The translations under genes were made by a program, and so were the position numbers. From Membranipora membranacea (taxonomy: Eukaryota > Bryozoa > Gymnolaemata > Cheilostomatida > Membraniporidae), in contig OU612065.1 in assembly GCA_914767715.1 (NCBI GenBank), forward strand, positions 3,288,001 to 3,352,000: a stretch of 64,000 nucleotides of DNA, written 5' to 3'. Shown in pieces: positions 39,216 to 51,989 of this stretch. The notes below the pieces were generated by a model. It worked only from the letters and a program-made list of their open reading frames with translations. It was not told the DNA's origin and did no database searches. The stretch's first letter is position 1. Each line of letters starts with the position of its first letter.

Positions 39216-42200
39216 CATACTACGGCAGACGAGCTGCGCCAGGGGAGAAAATAATGTCAGATGGCGCAGCTCGGCTAGAGGCAATTTACATGTGGCGCAG
39301 CTCGGCTAGAGGCGATTTATGTGTGGCGCAGCTCGGCTAGTTTCAAAATTTGTTATCAAGAGCACATGATTCCCAATATTGATAGACTTGTAAAAGTTTG
39401 CTCATCTGTCGGAACTGATAAATGAGCGGGAATTTATCACAGCTCTATTGTTCAAGAATCTAGCTGAAAAAGCAAGAGGACTATTTTTCATATGTTGAAC
39501 TAGGAGTGGCAGTCACAGCAGGGAGTCACAGTCAGTGTTTGAGAAGTTGCTTGACTTTCCCCACCTATGATATGGCTGTAAGTATAGTATAGTATTCTCC
39601 ACAATAAGGTATGAAAGTTATATTATTAAGGTAGTGATTAAGTATCATTATCATCATGTGAAGGAATGATTGGATTGGATGTGATGATCATTTAAATAGG
39701 GCTACTTGTACTACCTTAACCTACTACTTCTCTCTTCTACCAAGGAGTATCAGCTTCCCTGGTTGCTCCTTGCTTCTAACACTCACATCATTGCACTTTC
39801 TTATTTTGGTTGGTTTGGGCTTTATTGTGTGGGTGCACAAACAAAGCAATGAGCTGCCCAATGTTTTGATAGTTGGTAATGATGTTGATGAAATTAATAT
39901 GTATCAATCAAGAGTGACTACTCACACTCACAGGCTACCTAGTGCTAGTACTAAAGGCTGCTACTGAGTGAGGAATGGTCACAGGCCTACTCCAACATCT
40001 GGGTCAATGGCAGTGAGTATTTGACTACTCTTTTGGGTTTTTGTTGTTTGAAACCCAACCAGGGGGGGGGGGCAGTCAAACATTGCCAGAGACCAACCCA
40101 GGCTTTGGAGTAACTCGTGTATACAGTGTATACAATGTAAGGTGTGTAGTCATGTCTGCTAGATGTAGGGCATATACTGCAAGCGTAGAGAGGGCTTTAG
40201 AGCTCATCAAGTTACTTTGTTTAAAGTTTGACTGTGATTGATGTGTCAGTAATCTGTCCAAATATCATTTTTGTATGTTTACATGTTTTATTTTACAGCC
40301 TGTATGATTATGAAGGAGCATTTTAGAGATTAACCAGAGATAAGCCATAGTAATGATATGCAATCATCACTAGACCGACTTAATCTTTGATCCCGTATAA
40401 ACCTCAACATGTATCAGGATTGCATTGGTAAGACCAAGGAGTTAGAGGGAACTCCTTGGTAAGACAGTGGCTGGTTCACTTAGCCGGATTTAAGATGCTG
40501 AGACTTCGCCAAGTAAAAGTATTTTCCAATGAACAACTAGAGATCCATGAGATTTTATACACAATAATAATGCCTTAGCACAGCTCATCGCCTAGTCTTT
40601 CAACATCTAACTGTAAGTTGTTGATGATAAATCAATGTCAAGCATGCAACTTCAGTTAGTATCCAATGCTGTTGATAGTGATACCTAGGGAGTTTTTGCG
40701 GTATCAATTAGATGAACAAACTTCATCAGGGTGCTTGGTCACTGGGTGCAGGCCCCAGAGAACTGAGAAGAAGGTTCATTGCGTAAGGCAGTCCTCGCAC
40801 CCTGCTATACTCTGCTTAAATCTATCAATAATAACCAGATCAAATGATTCACAGTGTTTTGTGCTGATCATTTTTATTTTCAGGTACATTGAATATAATA
40901 TGTATAACGGCCACAGGTATTCTGGCTCGTAGTCACATTGTTCCAACTTTTTTGGGTCAAACCAAACGCATATCCTTACTCCAACATTGGAGAGTGATAG
41001 TAAGTCCTTGGGTGAGCAAAAGATATCAGGGAGTATGTATGATCAAGGAGTTGGGGACAAAATATAACAATTGTCCCTAACTCTCTGGTATGATTGTATC
41101 AGACATATGAGTTGTCTTCTCAACTAAAATCAATCCTCCTCCCAAGGTAGTCTGGTCATTTAGCTCAATTAGACAATTCGTGCACAAATCGTTTACTCAG
41201 AATGCATAGGTATAGTTCTATCTATGAGAGAGTGATTTGGGAACGAGACCTAAGTAGGGCACCTAAGCTGTTTTTTATTCAAAGAACTTTCAGTCACTGT
41301 TGACAAAATTCTCATCTATCTATGCGTTATTTTGTAGACTAAACAGCCAAGTCATATCATCCCTGCATGAATATAGATGGTAATACAGCTGTCACAAAAA
41401 TGCGTCAAGTGAACTTTCTTAGGCATAGTATAATTATTATTGTGCTTAAATTACGTTACACAAAACAAATAACGAAAAAAGAAATAAAGGGACCAGTTAT
41501 GTCAGCTCCTCAACAACAAACAAACATGGTATGTAAGAAGAAAAAATAAAAATCCGACCAGAGAGAAAACTTTGATAACAATTTGGTACCCACTTACAGA
41601 TTACAGTTGTCAAGTCAGTTCACCGATGTATTTGTTGTCTATTAGAACTCACGATTGATTTGAATCAGCTTATCAGTGGCACTTTGGGCATTTACAATTC
41701 AAATGTGCTTGACTGCTTGAGTTCCTAAACTGAAAACCTGACCCACAAGCAATAAAAAAAATCAATAGATACTAAGACCGAGGAGTTAGACTTCTGTAAA
41801 GAGGTCATCTGGGCTTCTTTGTGGCACTACGTTGCAGACTCGTATCTCATAGTTGATCGGCAAGTTGCGTGTCGGCATAATGATCATCCAGATGACTTTA
41901 TTTCCAACAATATTATGATAGACCACTGGGCCATAGGCTAGTTTCAATGTTGTTGTCATCACCTTGTCCTCAACCGTTCTGAAAAGGGAAAATTATAATA
42001 GGATCAATTAATGCAGAAACCAAATGAGATGCTCAACTGTGAAAAAAAGTTCATATTCCTGGGTTAGAGATAGAACTAAGAGGTCATTGAATGAAAGAAT
42101 TGAATGTAATATGAAAGTCAAACATTGCTGCATACCCAGACAGGTTTTGGAGTAGGACCATTGGGTCATAGATAGATAAGATAGTAGTCTGCCAGTGAGT

Positions 42201-42839
42201 GAGGGTGCTGCATCATCATCAACATTCCACCAATTCTTTGACTCCCATTCACTGTAACAATGAGTGATTCAATGACAAAAATGAAATACATACATACATA
42301 GATTCTACAGATTGGTCCAGGAACTGTCTGTAGTGGAAGATCAAGGAGTGCTCCTAGCTAGTCCCTGCTGGTCCTTGGTAAGACAGATTGGTTGGTGACA
42401 ATCAGAACAGTTCACCTGACAGACTCCTCTCCTCTGTAAGTGTATATATCTTTTCTAAGGTGGCTCTATGTTGAGAATGTCTGATAGTGATAACATTAAA
42501 AAGGTCACCTTTCAGTGCTCAGGCCAGTGAGTGATGCTCTAACCTCAAAGTCAGGCCTAGGACCCAATTATCAGACTCAGCTATCAAGATGGTGCAGACT
42601 TAGTTGTTAACAATCATACCTCCAAAACCCAAGTTGACTCTAACTTTTTCCGACTGAGTCATGACAGACTATCAAATTCATGAGTTGTGTTCTCATGGCT
42701 TCAAAATTTGAAACTAGCCGAGCTGCGCCACACATAAATTGCCTCTAGCCGAGCTGCGCCACATGTTAATTGCATGTAGCCGAGCTGCGCCATTCCGAAT
42801 TATTTTTACCACATGGCGCAGCTCGTCTGCCGTACATAC
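39216..42839. mobile_element. Nested inverted copy of the TIR element, 3.6 kb
   Basis: Element 39221-42834 has the same TACGGCAG termini and is flanked by CATAC (39216-39220, 42835-42839). Its right part (39650-42834) is the reverse complement of 33440-36692, and its left end (39221-39615) of 42840-43197. It is thus an inverted relative inserted near the right end of the outer copy. The small open frames shared by both arms (for example 35412-35678 and 40666-40932) match no family I know. Confidence 0.8.
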
Positions 42840-43495
42840 CTTATTGTGGAGAATACTATACTATACTTACAGCCATATCATAGGTAGGGAAAGTCAAGCA
42901 ACTTCTCAAGCGAATCTACTGTGACTGTGACTCCCTGCTGTGACTGCCAGTCCTAGTTCAACTTATGTAAAATAGTCCTCTTGCTTTTTCAGCTAGATCT
43001 TGAACAATAGAGCAGTGATAAATTCCCGCTCATTTATCAATTCCGACAGACGAGAACATTTTTATAAGTCTATCAAGTTTGGGAATCATGTGCTCTTGGT
43101 AACAAATTTTGAAACTAGCCGAGCTGCGCCACACATAAATCGCCTCTAAATCCCCATCTGAAATTATTGTCTCCCCTGGCGCAGCTCGTCTGCCGTACAA
43201 GACTATCCTGTGTTAAACGAGGGGAATGCTATTTTCAAAAGAATTCGCAATTTAGGTCAATATTTTGGACACGTGATCATAACAAACATAGATTTCAAGT
43301 AGATGACAGAATTGGCCGGCGTGGGAAGGAGTAGACAACTACCACTAATAAAACATATAATGTATTGAACCAGGTACAGGTGATTTAAATATCATAGGAG
43401 TTTGCATTCGCACTTGGTAGTAAGTTTGAAAGCTAACCTTGGTTCGAAAGGTTCTAAATCTTGATTGAAACAGCCCAGGGACTCATTCAATATGT

Positions 43496-44760
43496 TGAGT
43501 GAGTTGTCCCCTCTTTCATCAAAACAACCAAATCTATGTCATCCTAAGTAGTGTTATTTTACATAGATTTGGGGACTTAGTCTTCTCGGCTTGCTTTTTT
43601 CTCCGACGAACGAACCGCTGTATCAAACATATCAAACACAGTCTGAATCTGTGATTTACTGCAATTAATTCTATTAATTCTTATGTATATGTAGTAAGTC
43701 AAGCTCAGGGGTTTGGGGGTTTCCAGCTTGTCTCACTATCAAGGAGGATAGGGGGTGTCGCGGGCTGCGAGGGGAACTGATCCAATGCCTAAATGGCACA
43801 TATAAAATATTTTAAAGCAATACATTGAGGTTTACATTCATTCGAAAGCTTGTAGTGCTTCATTAATACAGAGAGTTGGTCCCTGATTAATACAGACGAG
43901 AAGCGCCAAATCGGTTTTTTATGAGTGAGTTGTCCCCTCTTTGAACAAAACACCCAAATCTATGTTATCCTACGTTGTGTTATTTTACATAGATTTGAGG
44001 ACTTAGTCTACTTGGCTTGCTTTTTCTCCAGATAAAGTGAACAGCGGTATCAAACATATCAAAAATATTGAACACGGTCTGAATATGATATGAGTATTAA
44101 TTCTTATGTATGCGTCGTGAGTCAAGCTGATAGTTTTGGGGGGTTTCCAACTGGTGTCATCGAGGAGGATACGGAGTGTCGCTGGTTGTAAGGGAAACTG
44201 ATACAATACCTCAATGGTACATAAAACATTAACTTTACAGCAATACCTTGAGGTTTACATTCATTCAAAAGGTTGCAGTGCTTGATTAATATAAGGAGTT
44301 GGTCCCTGATTAATTCAGACGAGAAGCGCCAAATCGATTTTTTTTATGAGTGAGTTGTCCCCTCTTTGAACAAAACAACCAAATCTATGTCATCCTACGT
44401 AGTGCTATTTTACATAGATTTGAGGACTATCTCTACTTGGCTTGCTTTTTCTGCAATGATGAACTGGCAGTGTTACTAAAATATCTTTATCGTATTAATT
44501 CTTATGCATGTGTACAAAATGATGTAGTGTGTCTAACCGAAGAATTTTAATGATTGCAACTAGTGTCAAAAGCGAGAATGGAATGTGCCATGAATAGTAA
44601 TTGAATCATAAACGGTAGATGGTATATAAATATGAAACAGACGAGGGAGGCCAACAATATGTTTATGAGTTCACTCTCTGACCTACAACCAAATCTATGT
44701 TATACTATGTAGGATTGGAAAACATAGATTTGAAAATTTAGTCTATTTGACTTGATTTGC
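43496..44760. repeat. ~425-bp tandem repeat, about three and a half units
   Basis: Units begin with tgagtgagttgtcccctctt at 43496, 43922 and 44347; a shorter diverged unit starts near 44665. Each carries a hairpin (aaatctatgt ... acatagattt) and ends with 'gacgagaagcgccaaatcg'. No coding function is apparent. It lies just beyond the LINE remnant. Confidence 0.8.
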
Positions 44761-45055
44761 TTGTCAATTCACAAGCAAATGCATTGCTCAAGGTCTGGTT
44801 GACCAACTGCACTTAACCATGTTAGTTCATATATTTTTATATAGAAAACAACTCAGTAGTGTTTGAAACCAAGGAGTAGAATGCAAAGATCAATTCCATG
44901 TTTTCTCACGCTACAACAAAGATCTGATTTCACTGATCAGAGAGTGGATAACATTCAAATATCTGTGTGTGACTAATTTAGTGATGTTCAAGTAATATAT
45001 TATTGAAGATATACCGATCACCTTCTTACATGTAAAAATAATACTGAAATAAAAA

Positions 45056-45220
45056 GCATAGAAGGCATAAAAGTCATGGATTATAAAATTGAAATAAACA
45101 ACAGGTTTGTAGGTTTGCTTTTGAGAATAAAAGTTTATACGAAAAATACTGCATAGAAGGCATAAAAGTCATGGATTATAAAATTGAAATAAACAACAGG
45201 TTTGTAGGTTTGTCTGTGAA
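45056..45220. repeat. 95-bp tandem duplication
   Basis: The 63-bp segment starting gcatagaaggcataaaag at 45056 recurs almost exactly at 45151. It lies just past the stop of the minus-strand CARF-like gene, probably in its 3' region. Confidence 0.75.
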
Positions 45221-45272
45221 CATTTATAGGAAAATGAATGATTGCAAGGTATGCAAGTTTGTATGATACGTC

Positions 45273-48033
45273 TCACAATGAGATGGACAACACTTCGTTT
45301 AGGTTTCTTCGGTATGCTTCTTCAGCTTCCCCAGGAGATACTTTGTCAGCTAGTTGAATGCCATTGATAATAACCTAGAAAACAATAAAATCAAAGGTTA
45401 ATTCAGCAAGGCAGGTTACCAACCAGGTCTAGACCAGAAAAGATGGAAGCTGAACATGGTAATAATTATTCTTATACACATTGGAGAATGACTGTAGAGC
45501 TAAAACTTCAAAACCTTATGGATTCAATCATCTTGCCAATATAAGTACAACTGTAAAAGTCAGCAATGTGCTTTGCAGCTAGGATGATTGAAATGAAACA
45601 GGTTATCTTAATTCCAGTTGACAAAACAAGTTTCTCATTACTCTCTTGTCATTCAGATTTTGTTTGATCACAGAGTTAGAGTTAAAACCTCCAACTCCTT
45701 GATTTGATATGTATTTGAGGGCTCTATACGTGGTTGGACATCATATTTGTTTGCCGATGATAATGGATATTTCAATGTTACATACTCCCTTATTTGTATG
45801 TCTGATCACTAGAACACCCTTTTGAAGTGCTGGTATGCTTACCTTAGGCAGTAGTTGAACCAAAACCAGTCCTCTAGCGCAAATTTCCTGTTGGCTCCCA
45901 CTACTCCAGCTCGTGCACATCGGAGCACTACTTTCGTAAATTTGTCATCCTGATAATAAAAGACACATCAACATAAAATTTGCAACTTTAAATATTTGAT
46001 AAGAGAGAACCAAAACAGAAAGTAGGTCATTTTTCTTAACATATTAGGTGTTATGTGCCCTTTGAGCATGTCAGGATAACTTCAAATTTATAATTCAGTG
46101 GTGTTGATCATGTTAAGGCCAAAGATTTATATTGTAACAAGCTGGTCAATGTTAAGTCATTTATATTAAAAGTCAGTTATTTCTCACCTGTTTATCACCA
46201 GTCAATATTGGAGACATAGCAGCTCTCTTCAAGCGAGACATGGCCCCTTCAGTACCTTTTATAAATGTAGCTTCCTCATCTCCAGCTGCACACTTAACTG
46301 CTAGTTCTTGTAGCATTATCTGTAATATGAATAAAATAGGAGCATTGTCAATGGAACAACTCAGTCAGGGATCTTTCAATCAGAGTGTGACTGTGTGATG
46401 CGCTCATTCAAATATCGCTCGTTTGGTCTTTCAAGTAGACAAATTAGTTCCCAAATCGCTCACTCAGAATGTATATAGTTTGTCAATGGGAGAGGGAGAG
46501 AGACCCTCGCAATTTTCATTTTAGCTATGTTTAAATGTTCCATGATTTGTCATGATGGGGTATTTTATATAATATTGGCTATTCAGTCTGGTGACGAGGA
46601 AGTCTGGTGAGTTTTTTTCCCAAGAATGAATGGATAAATAAGGGATAGCTTTAAAAACACAAGATGACTAAACTGGGACAGGAAAGCAATTCATTATTGA
46701 ACACCTTTGAAATTATGAAGAAATTGTCATTCATTGTAGCTGAAGGATATGTTGTGTGGCGCAGGGCCCTTTAGTGATTCTGATACTCCATGCCAGATTC
46801 CACGGAGCATTTGACTAGTCGGCTCAGAATCGGGACACAATCGGTAACAATGTGGAGGGAGTTGATAATGAGTTGGTGGTATACCAAGTGCTGTTGTGGC
46901 CTTATTCAGAGATTTAAGAGAGTGATCAATTAATCGAGACCATGAGTTTGCTTACGTCAATGTCTAGAATATCACATTAAACGGTCTTTGTGCAAGCAAT
47001 TTAATTTTTTTTATAATTACTGATATGGGATAACTTTGATGAAAAATAGTTTTGTGTTCACCTTCCAAAAATAACAGAAAAGTTTTGTATCCTGGATGTT
47101 GATTTTTATGGTATAAAAATAAAGCTCTAATCAGTCATTTGAGAGGCAAAAGGAGTGAAAACAAATTTGTATTTCAAATACTCTTTTAAACATAAATTCG
47201 AAAAAAAAATGATATGGATGGACAAGTACTGCAAACTGCTCAGGATTTAAGTAGCAAGAAAACTGAACTCTAATGTTGATAATGCCTAAGGAGTGGGATT
47301 ATGACTGTAATAAAACAAAAGACTTCCTGCAAACTGAGAATCATACCTTGAAATTATCATAGAGTACCAGTTTTTTGATAGAAACTTTAGCCGGACAGTT
47401 CATCTTCATCGTGTTCTGAATGCGTAAACGTCGTTTCACTGGATCATGGTGATCCTAGAAAAGAAAAATTTCTATCTTCATCAACTGTTGTTGTACAAGC
47501 AGCATGATTGAGGTGTTACTATCTGTAGTCATCTCTTTGTCAGAAAATATTTCACTCATACACCTTTTGGAACAATAAATTAGTCAGATGCCGCAATAAT
47601 CCAATTGATCACATCACAGTACAAAAGCTTCGATCTTCAATTCTACTCTTACTTTAGGGTATATTTGTACACCCAGACTCAAAGCTTTTTACCCTGATTT
47701 CATTCTACCCAGCTACTTTATTACACAAAAAACGTCTTTGGTAGAGTAAAAATGAATGGATGTAGCACACTAAACATCAAACTACGCTGAGACTACCTAA
47801 CATATCTAAATTGAAAAATTATTGGTAGAGACAACTGAACACCATATACATGTATCTATATATACATATATTATTATTCACAACTTTTTGTTTGCAACTT
47901 ACAGTACGCTGCTCACAGAAACCTGGCCTTCTTTCCTTCCCATGCCTGCAATCCAGATACTGTGAACCCACATCCGTAAAAGCCTGGTGCACTCCGTCAA
48001 TTCTCTCAATATATATTCTCTTTTGCAGGAGCC
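45273..48033 (-). CDS. CARF/ALS2CR8-like protein (partial, possibly frameshifted)
   Basis: Five minus-strand exons with good splice sites: 48033-47903, 47454-47347, 46319-46188, 45949-45843 and 45374-45273 (stop TGA 45275-45273). The first two encode RIYIERIDGVHQAFTDVGSQ, YLDCRHGKERRPG, RRLRIQNTMKMNCPAKVSI and KKLVLYDNF, which recall the Cys-containing DNA-binding-like domain of CARF/ALS2CR8 proteins common in invertebrates and transposon-related families. The third gives ELAVKCAAGDEEATF. The fourth, in the frame that follows, reads VVLRCARAGVVGANRKFALE, but the last exon (QLADKVSPGEAEEAYRR) is in the frame that would continue RGLVLVQLLPK at the end of exon four. A single-base frameshift near 45870, or a missed splice site, is implied. 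Upstream exons are not identified. Confidence 0.5.
46405..46500. repeat. Dispersed repeat fragment related to TIR-element interior
   Basis: The stretch from 'tttggtctttcaagtagac' to 'gaatgtatatagtttgtcaatgggagag' resembles 9105-9185 and the internal TIR-element segments at 35090-35165 and 41155-41235. Here it lies in an intron of the CARF-like gene. Confidence 0.4.
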
Positions 48034-48087
48034 CTACAAGGAAAATAATTCAAGTATGATTTGTTAGTATTTGGTAGGAAACCACAG

Positions 48088-48110
48088 CCCCCCCCCCCCC
48101 CCCCCCCGCC
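48088..48110. repeat. Poly-C tract
   Basis: About 19 consecutive C followed by gccc. G/C homopolymers are rare here; the others (19884, 36244, 40062) sit inside transposable elements. Confidence 0.8.
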
Positions 48111-48339
48111 CACTAGTAAATAATATTTCAGAGAATTACAACTCTTGATTTACTATACCCAATAGTAACTAAGTTGCAACCATAGTAATAAAGTTCCAAC
48201 TATGGATGAATGTGAATTCACCAAATTGTCTATTATTCTCTTTTGTGATATACCCAACCTAGGGTCACCAGTACCAAACTTTGATTCCTCATCAAAATTT
48301 AATTCCTCATCATAGGCATTCTACCTAGGCTCATCAGTG

Positions 48340-48714
48340 TTACGGGATTGTGAATGTGTATTTAGCAGGCCCCCTACTTTGTTTGTCTGCTTGTGATTCA
48401 CCTTTAATGTCTGATTCACCCAAAATTGTGGTGAGCCCAGGAAGGTTGTCAACAAGGTCAAGCGGTGTTTGTGGTTCTGTTTGCTCATAAGGCCTCCTGG
48501 AAAGGCAATCAGCATTGGTGTTAGTTTTCCCACTTTTGTGGTTGATGTAATAGTTATACGGCTGAAGCAATAGTGACCAGCGACCTAGTCTGCCCTTAGT
48601 GTCCTTTATGCTTTTCAACCACTTGAGGCTAATTTGGTCAGTGAGCACCAAAAAGTGTTTATCTGCAAGGTAATGTTTGTATTTCTCTACTGCTGTAACC
48701 AGGGCTAGTCCCAC
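48340..48714 (-). pseudogene. Ty3/gypsy RNase H fragment
   Basis: A 124-codon open frame reads GLALVTAVEKYKHYL, VLTDQISLKWL, GRLGRWSLLLQPYNY and KTNTNADCLSRRP, the RNase H block that follows reverse transcriptase in Ty3/gypsy polyproteins. No reverse transcriptase or integrase was found beside it, so it is an isolated relic. It lies about 0.3 kb upstream of the first visible exon of the CARF-like gene and on the same strand. Confidence 0.85.
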
Positions 48715-51000
48715 CTTGTGTGTTATAGAATAATTTTTAAAAAAAACAGTAGTATTATATCAGAATATCAGATCAGAATATCAGAACAACAGAAAGTAAG
48801 CTGGGTTTGGTGGAATAAGGTATAAATAGATTTTTTTCAAGAAGTCATTAATAGATGTCACTAGTTTTTAGGCCTTAGCAACTTGATTCCCTGGTCTTTA
48901 ACATGTTGATATAGATGAGTGAGGTATTACTATTTGCTATGTCATTTGCCATTTAAAAAAGATATGAGGCTGAATTTAATACTCTAACGGAACATAATTA
49001 ATATTTTGCATGACTTGCTTGGGCAGTTTCATAGCTCAATTGCCTAAAATTTACAACACTTGATAATTATGATTTAAATTTTTTGACCATTACAGGCAGT
49101 GGTGTGAGAGATTATATTATTTTACCAACAGGCTAGGTGATGCAGACCAATTGATTAAACCAGAATGTCAAACTTCACCTAAAACAAAATTATTTTCATG
49201 ACATTATTTTTGGCTGAAGATGGCTCCATCCATAATAGTTCTATTATTTAAAAAGATCCGAACCAAATCTGGGGCTGATAAATAAAGGTGTTTCTATTAA
49301 ATGTTGTAATTACAAAATAAGATTAAATCTTCATAAGCAGGATTAGCTTCCTTACACAAACATAGAACATATATGTCAGGCAGCTTGACGATTATTTTTG
49401 CTGGTATGAATGTAAACAGAACAATATCATTGATTACACCCATGCCTGCACCAAAGGTACCAGAGACATGAGGATGTTTCATACCCAATAAACAAAACAA
49501 ACAGTGTCTCAGATGTTTCAAGTATCTTAGATGATAAACAATGCTCAAATTTAGATAGTGCAAAGCAATAAAAGCATCCACTCTTCAATAGAAAGATTAT
49601 AACATCTGAAATATTCACATGTGTATGCCTTAAAACATCATAATTATCACTTATTGCTTGAATTTTGATTACATTAGTGAATCTTGGACAGTTATGTCAG
49701 CCATGAACTTGCTCTTGACATTCTCCAGATTACCAATCATTGTGAGAGTGAAGTAGATTGCTCTACCTGTTTTAATATTAATGCTATATCCTTTCACCTG
49801 TTTGGTGAGGGAATAGTGTTCCAAAAGATTATCGTAATTATATCCAGCTTTTTTCACTTGGAAGATTGGTGTGCATATTCACACAACCATCCACCCCTAC
49901 CCCCATCATCCCAGTCAATTTTTCTTCCTATAGAAATATAAGGGCAAATATATGTTTATTCAATTGCAGCGGATTCCTGAAGCTCTATGCATCTAAGCAT
50001 TTGCCCGTGTCCAGTGTTTCCTTTGGTCAATGAGAAACCTATTTTCCTAGATAAGTACCAACAATTATGTTGAATATTGGTGTGATTATTCGCTTGGAAA
50101 TGAAGATGACCTGCATCCTACAGCTGAGTCAAAACAAGATATAAATCCGGTAGTCTGCACAATGTAATTTTAATTTTTTCATCACGCACCTACCACCAAC
50201 CAGATAAGAGAGAGATTCTACTGAGTGCAAAAATATTTCGCTAGCTGGGGGATAATTTTTTGTGACAATACACCAATGATGATTGGAAAGTTAAAGCAGA
50301 GATTCATGACATTGATACAAATTGACGAATTTTAGGAAATAAGCTTGCATTTATTTTGACAGAATGTTGTACTGCTACAGGTGGAAAACTTTTGCCTTGC
50401 AACCTGAAATCCCCCAACAATACTACAGGATTTAGTTACTTGAAAGCTACCAATGACTGGAAATGAAGTAAGAATTATCTCTTCTAACCTGAACAAAAAG
50501 ATGCTACCTCTATATATGACAAGGATTTGAATGATGCGGCCAAATATGACTATTAGAATGCCTAGGCTGTTTATACAAAATAATTATTTCATATGTTTCA
50601 CCATCACACCAACACATTTCAATGGTCTGCATACAGCTCTCACATGGAAAAAATCAGAAAAATTTATTCCCTATCCACAGAATATTCATCATCAAAGGTC
50701 ACCCAGTAAATAAAAGTGCATCATTTATTTCAGTATGATATTTTGTAGACACTGACTATTGAACCGCTATGGCATGTTCATGCTCTATCCTGCATAATTC
50801 CAGCAAGAATAAACTGGCTTAATCGCATTTTTTGAACTCAATTAAGGTATAAAACATAACACAACACCTCAATTCCTTGTAACGGCTTTAAATTACAGAC
50901 CCTGGAATCGGAATCGGATGATGCTGATGTAGACCTGCCCAAATATAAATGTACAGTTCGAGTGTAACCTTGCTAGAAAAAAAAAAAGCGGATTAAAACA
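48715..51000. other. Region without recognised genes
   Basis: AT-rich DNA with small open frames on both strands that I cannot assign. Short exons of the CARF-like gene could be hidden here, but none is supported by similarity. Confidence 0.4.
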
Positions 51001-51009
51001 GCTGTAAAA

Positions 51010-51219
51010 CTAACTAATTATGATAAAGATAAGGAAGTAGCTCTGCTGGTTTGATTGCATGCCCTTCACACACAGGATCATTTTCCGCTTCAGTCTTCTG
51101 ACTAATGGGTTCTGTTGATGCCCAGGTGGATCCGACCTGCCTGCAAATTTTGTACTGAATTTGGCAGCTTGATTTCTCAGTATTTGAGCTGAAACAGACC
51201 TTGTGATTTTAGCCAACAT
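51010..51219 (-). CDS. Candidate first exon with mitochondrial-type presequence
   Basis: From the ATG at 51219 the minus strand reads MLAKITRSVSAQILRNQAAK then FSTKF, an Arg/Lys/Ser-rich amphipathic start typical of mitochondrial targeting peptides. GRSDPPGHQQNPLVRRLKRK follows. Possible donors lie near 51140 and 51070. No downstream exon was identified, so this may be chance or the start of an unrecognised gene. Confidence 0.25.
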   Translation of the reverse strand: MLAKITRSVSAQILRNQAAKFSTKFAGRSDPPGHQQNPLVRRLKRKMILCVKGMQSNQQSYFLIFIIIS

Positions 51220-51989
51220 TCTAAGACTGCTAAACAGGTATATATACCAGCTAACACACATTGAAACTTGCAATTGTTGCTCTATGTGAGTAGATGGGGT
51301 GTATTCATAGGTAGGTAAGCAGGTAAACTTAGGAAAAGAAAACCTTAACATGCCATAATAGCATGAATATGCATTGACTCTATTTATGTTTATCTCAGGG
51401 TGCTAAGGGGGTCCGGCGACATTTTACTGCTACATCCGCTTTTATTGGCAAATTTCTATACGTTATAATGTTCAGAGCTCATCAAAAAATTCAAAACTGA
51501 AACATGTGAGTTATTCCTCAGCATAATAGTCTGCCTCAAAACATACTTCAATGCCAATGGGCAAGGCTAGAAAACACAGCCTCCTAACATCACAAGTTCT
51601 AAATTGGTTGCAGAGAATTTTGACTTTTCTTATTATTCTATTCACAGACAATCTACCAAAATCACATATTTTCTTGACTGTTAGCAGTTAACTCAAGCCT
51701 AGCTCCTACCGCCTAGGACTCCCATGTGATCTTTTAATCACTATAAAATATTGCTCTCAGCCATTTACCAGTACCACCCTACGCAATAAGTTGACCGAAA
51801 TATTCAATCCAAGGTTGATTAAAAGGTTGATAAAATCAAATGTCTTGTCACATGAAAATTCTGAAACATGGGCGCCAAAATTCATTGCCCTAGTAGCGAG
51901 GCTGCAATATCTGTCCTAGGTTGCTCTCTGTTTGCAGGCAGGTCGGAGCACAGCACTGGGGGCCAACCAAACCCCAGTAGTTGATGGAC

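Larger units (their letters stand above)
33434..43203. mobile_element. Large terminal-inverted-repeat element (outer copy, 9.76 kb with nested copy)
   Basis: The ends TACGGCAGACGAGCTGCGCC (33440) and its complement (ending 43197) are flanked by CAAGAC (33434-33439, 43198-43203). The LINE ORF2 resumes on the far side, proving an insertion. Without the nested copy it is about 6.1 kb. No transposase was recognised, so the element is probably non-autonomous and its superfamily is undecided. A 5-6-bp target duplication and 17-bp subterminal repeats near both ends are its main visible traits. Confidence 0.8.
26640..43292 (+). mobile_element. Degenerate non-LTR retrotransposon (LINE), split by two insertions
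   Basis: One plus-strand element can be followed through ORF1 (26727-29916), ORF2 (29977 onward), a solo LTR inserted at 32055-32804, further ORF2 to 33439, a large TIR element at 33440-43197 and a last ORF2 piece at 43198-43292. Removing each insertion with one copy of its target repeat brings LINE-like coding sequence together, although substitutions and frameshifts remain. The APE endonuclease plus reverse transcriptase layout fits the CR1/L2/Jockey group; the exact clade is not decided. The 5' end is uncertain. Confidence 0.85.
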
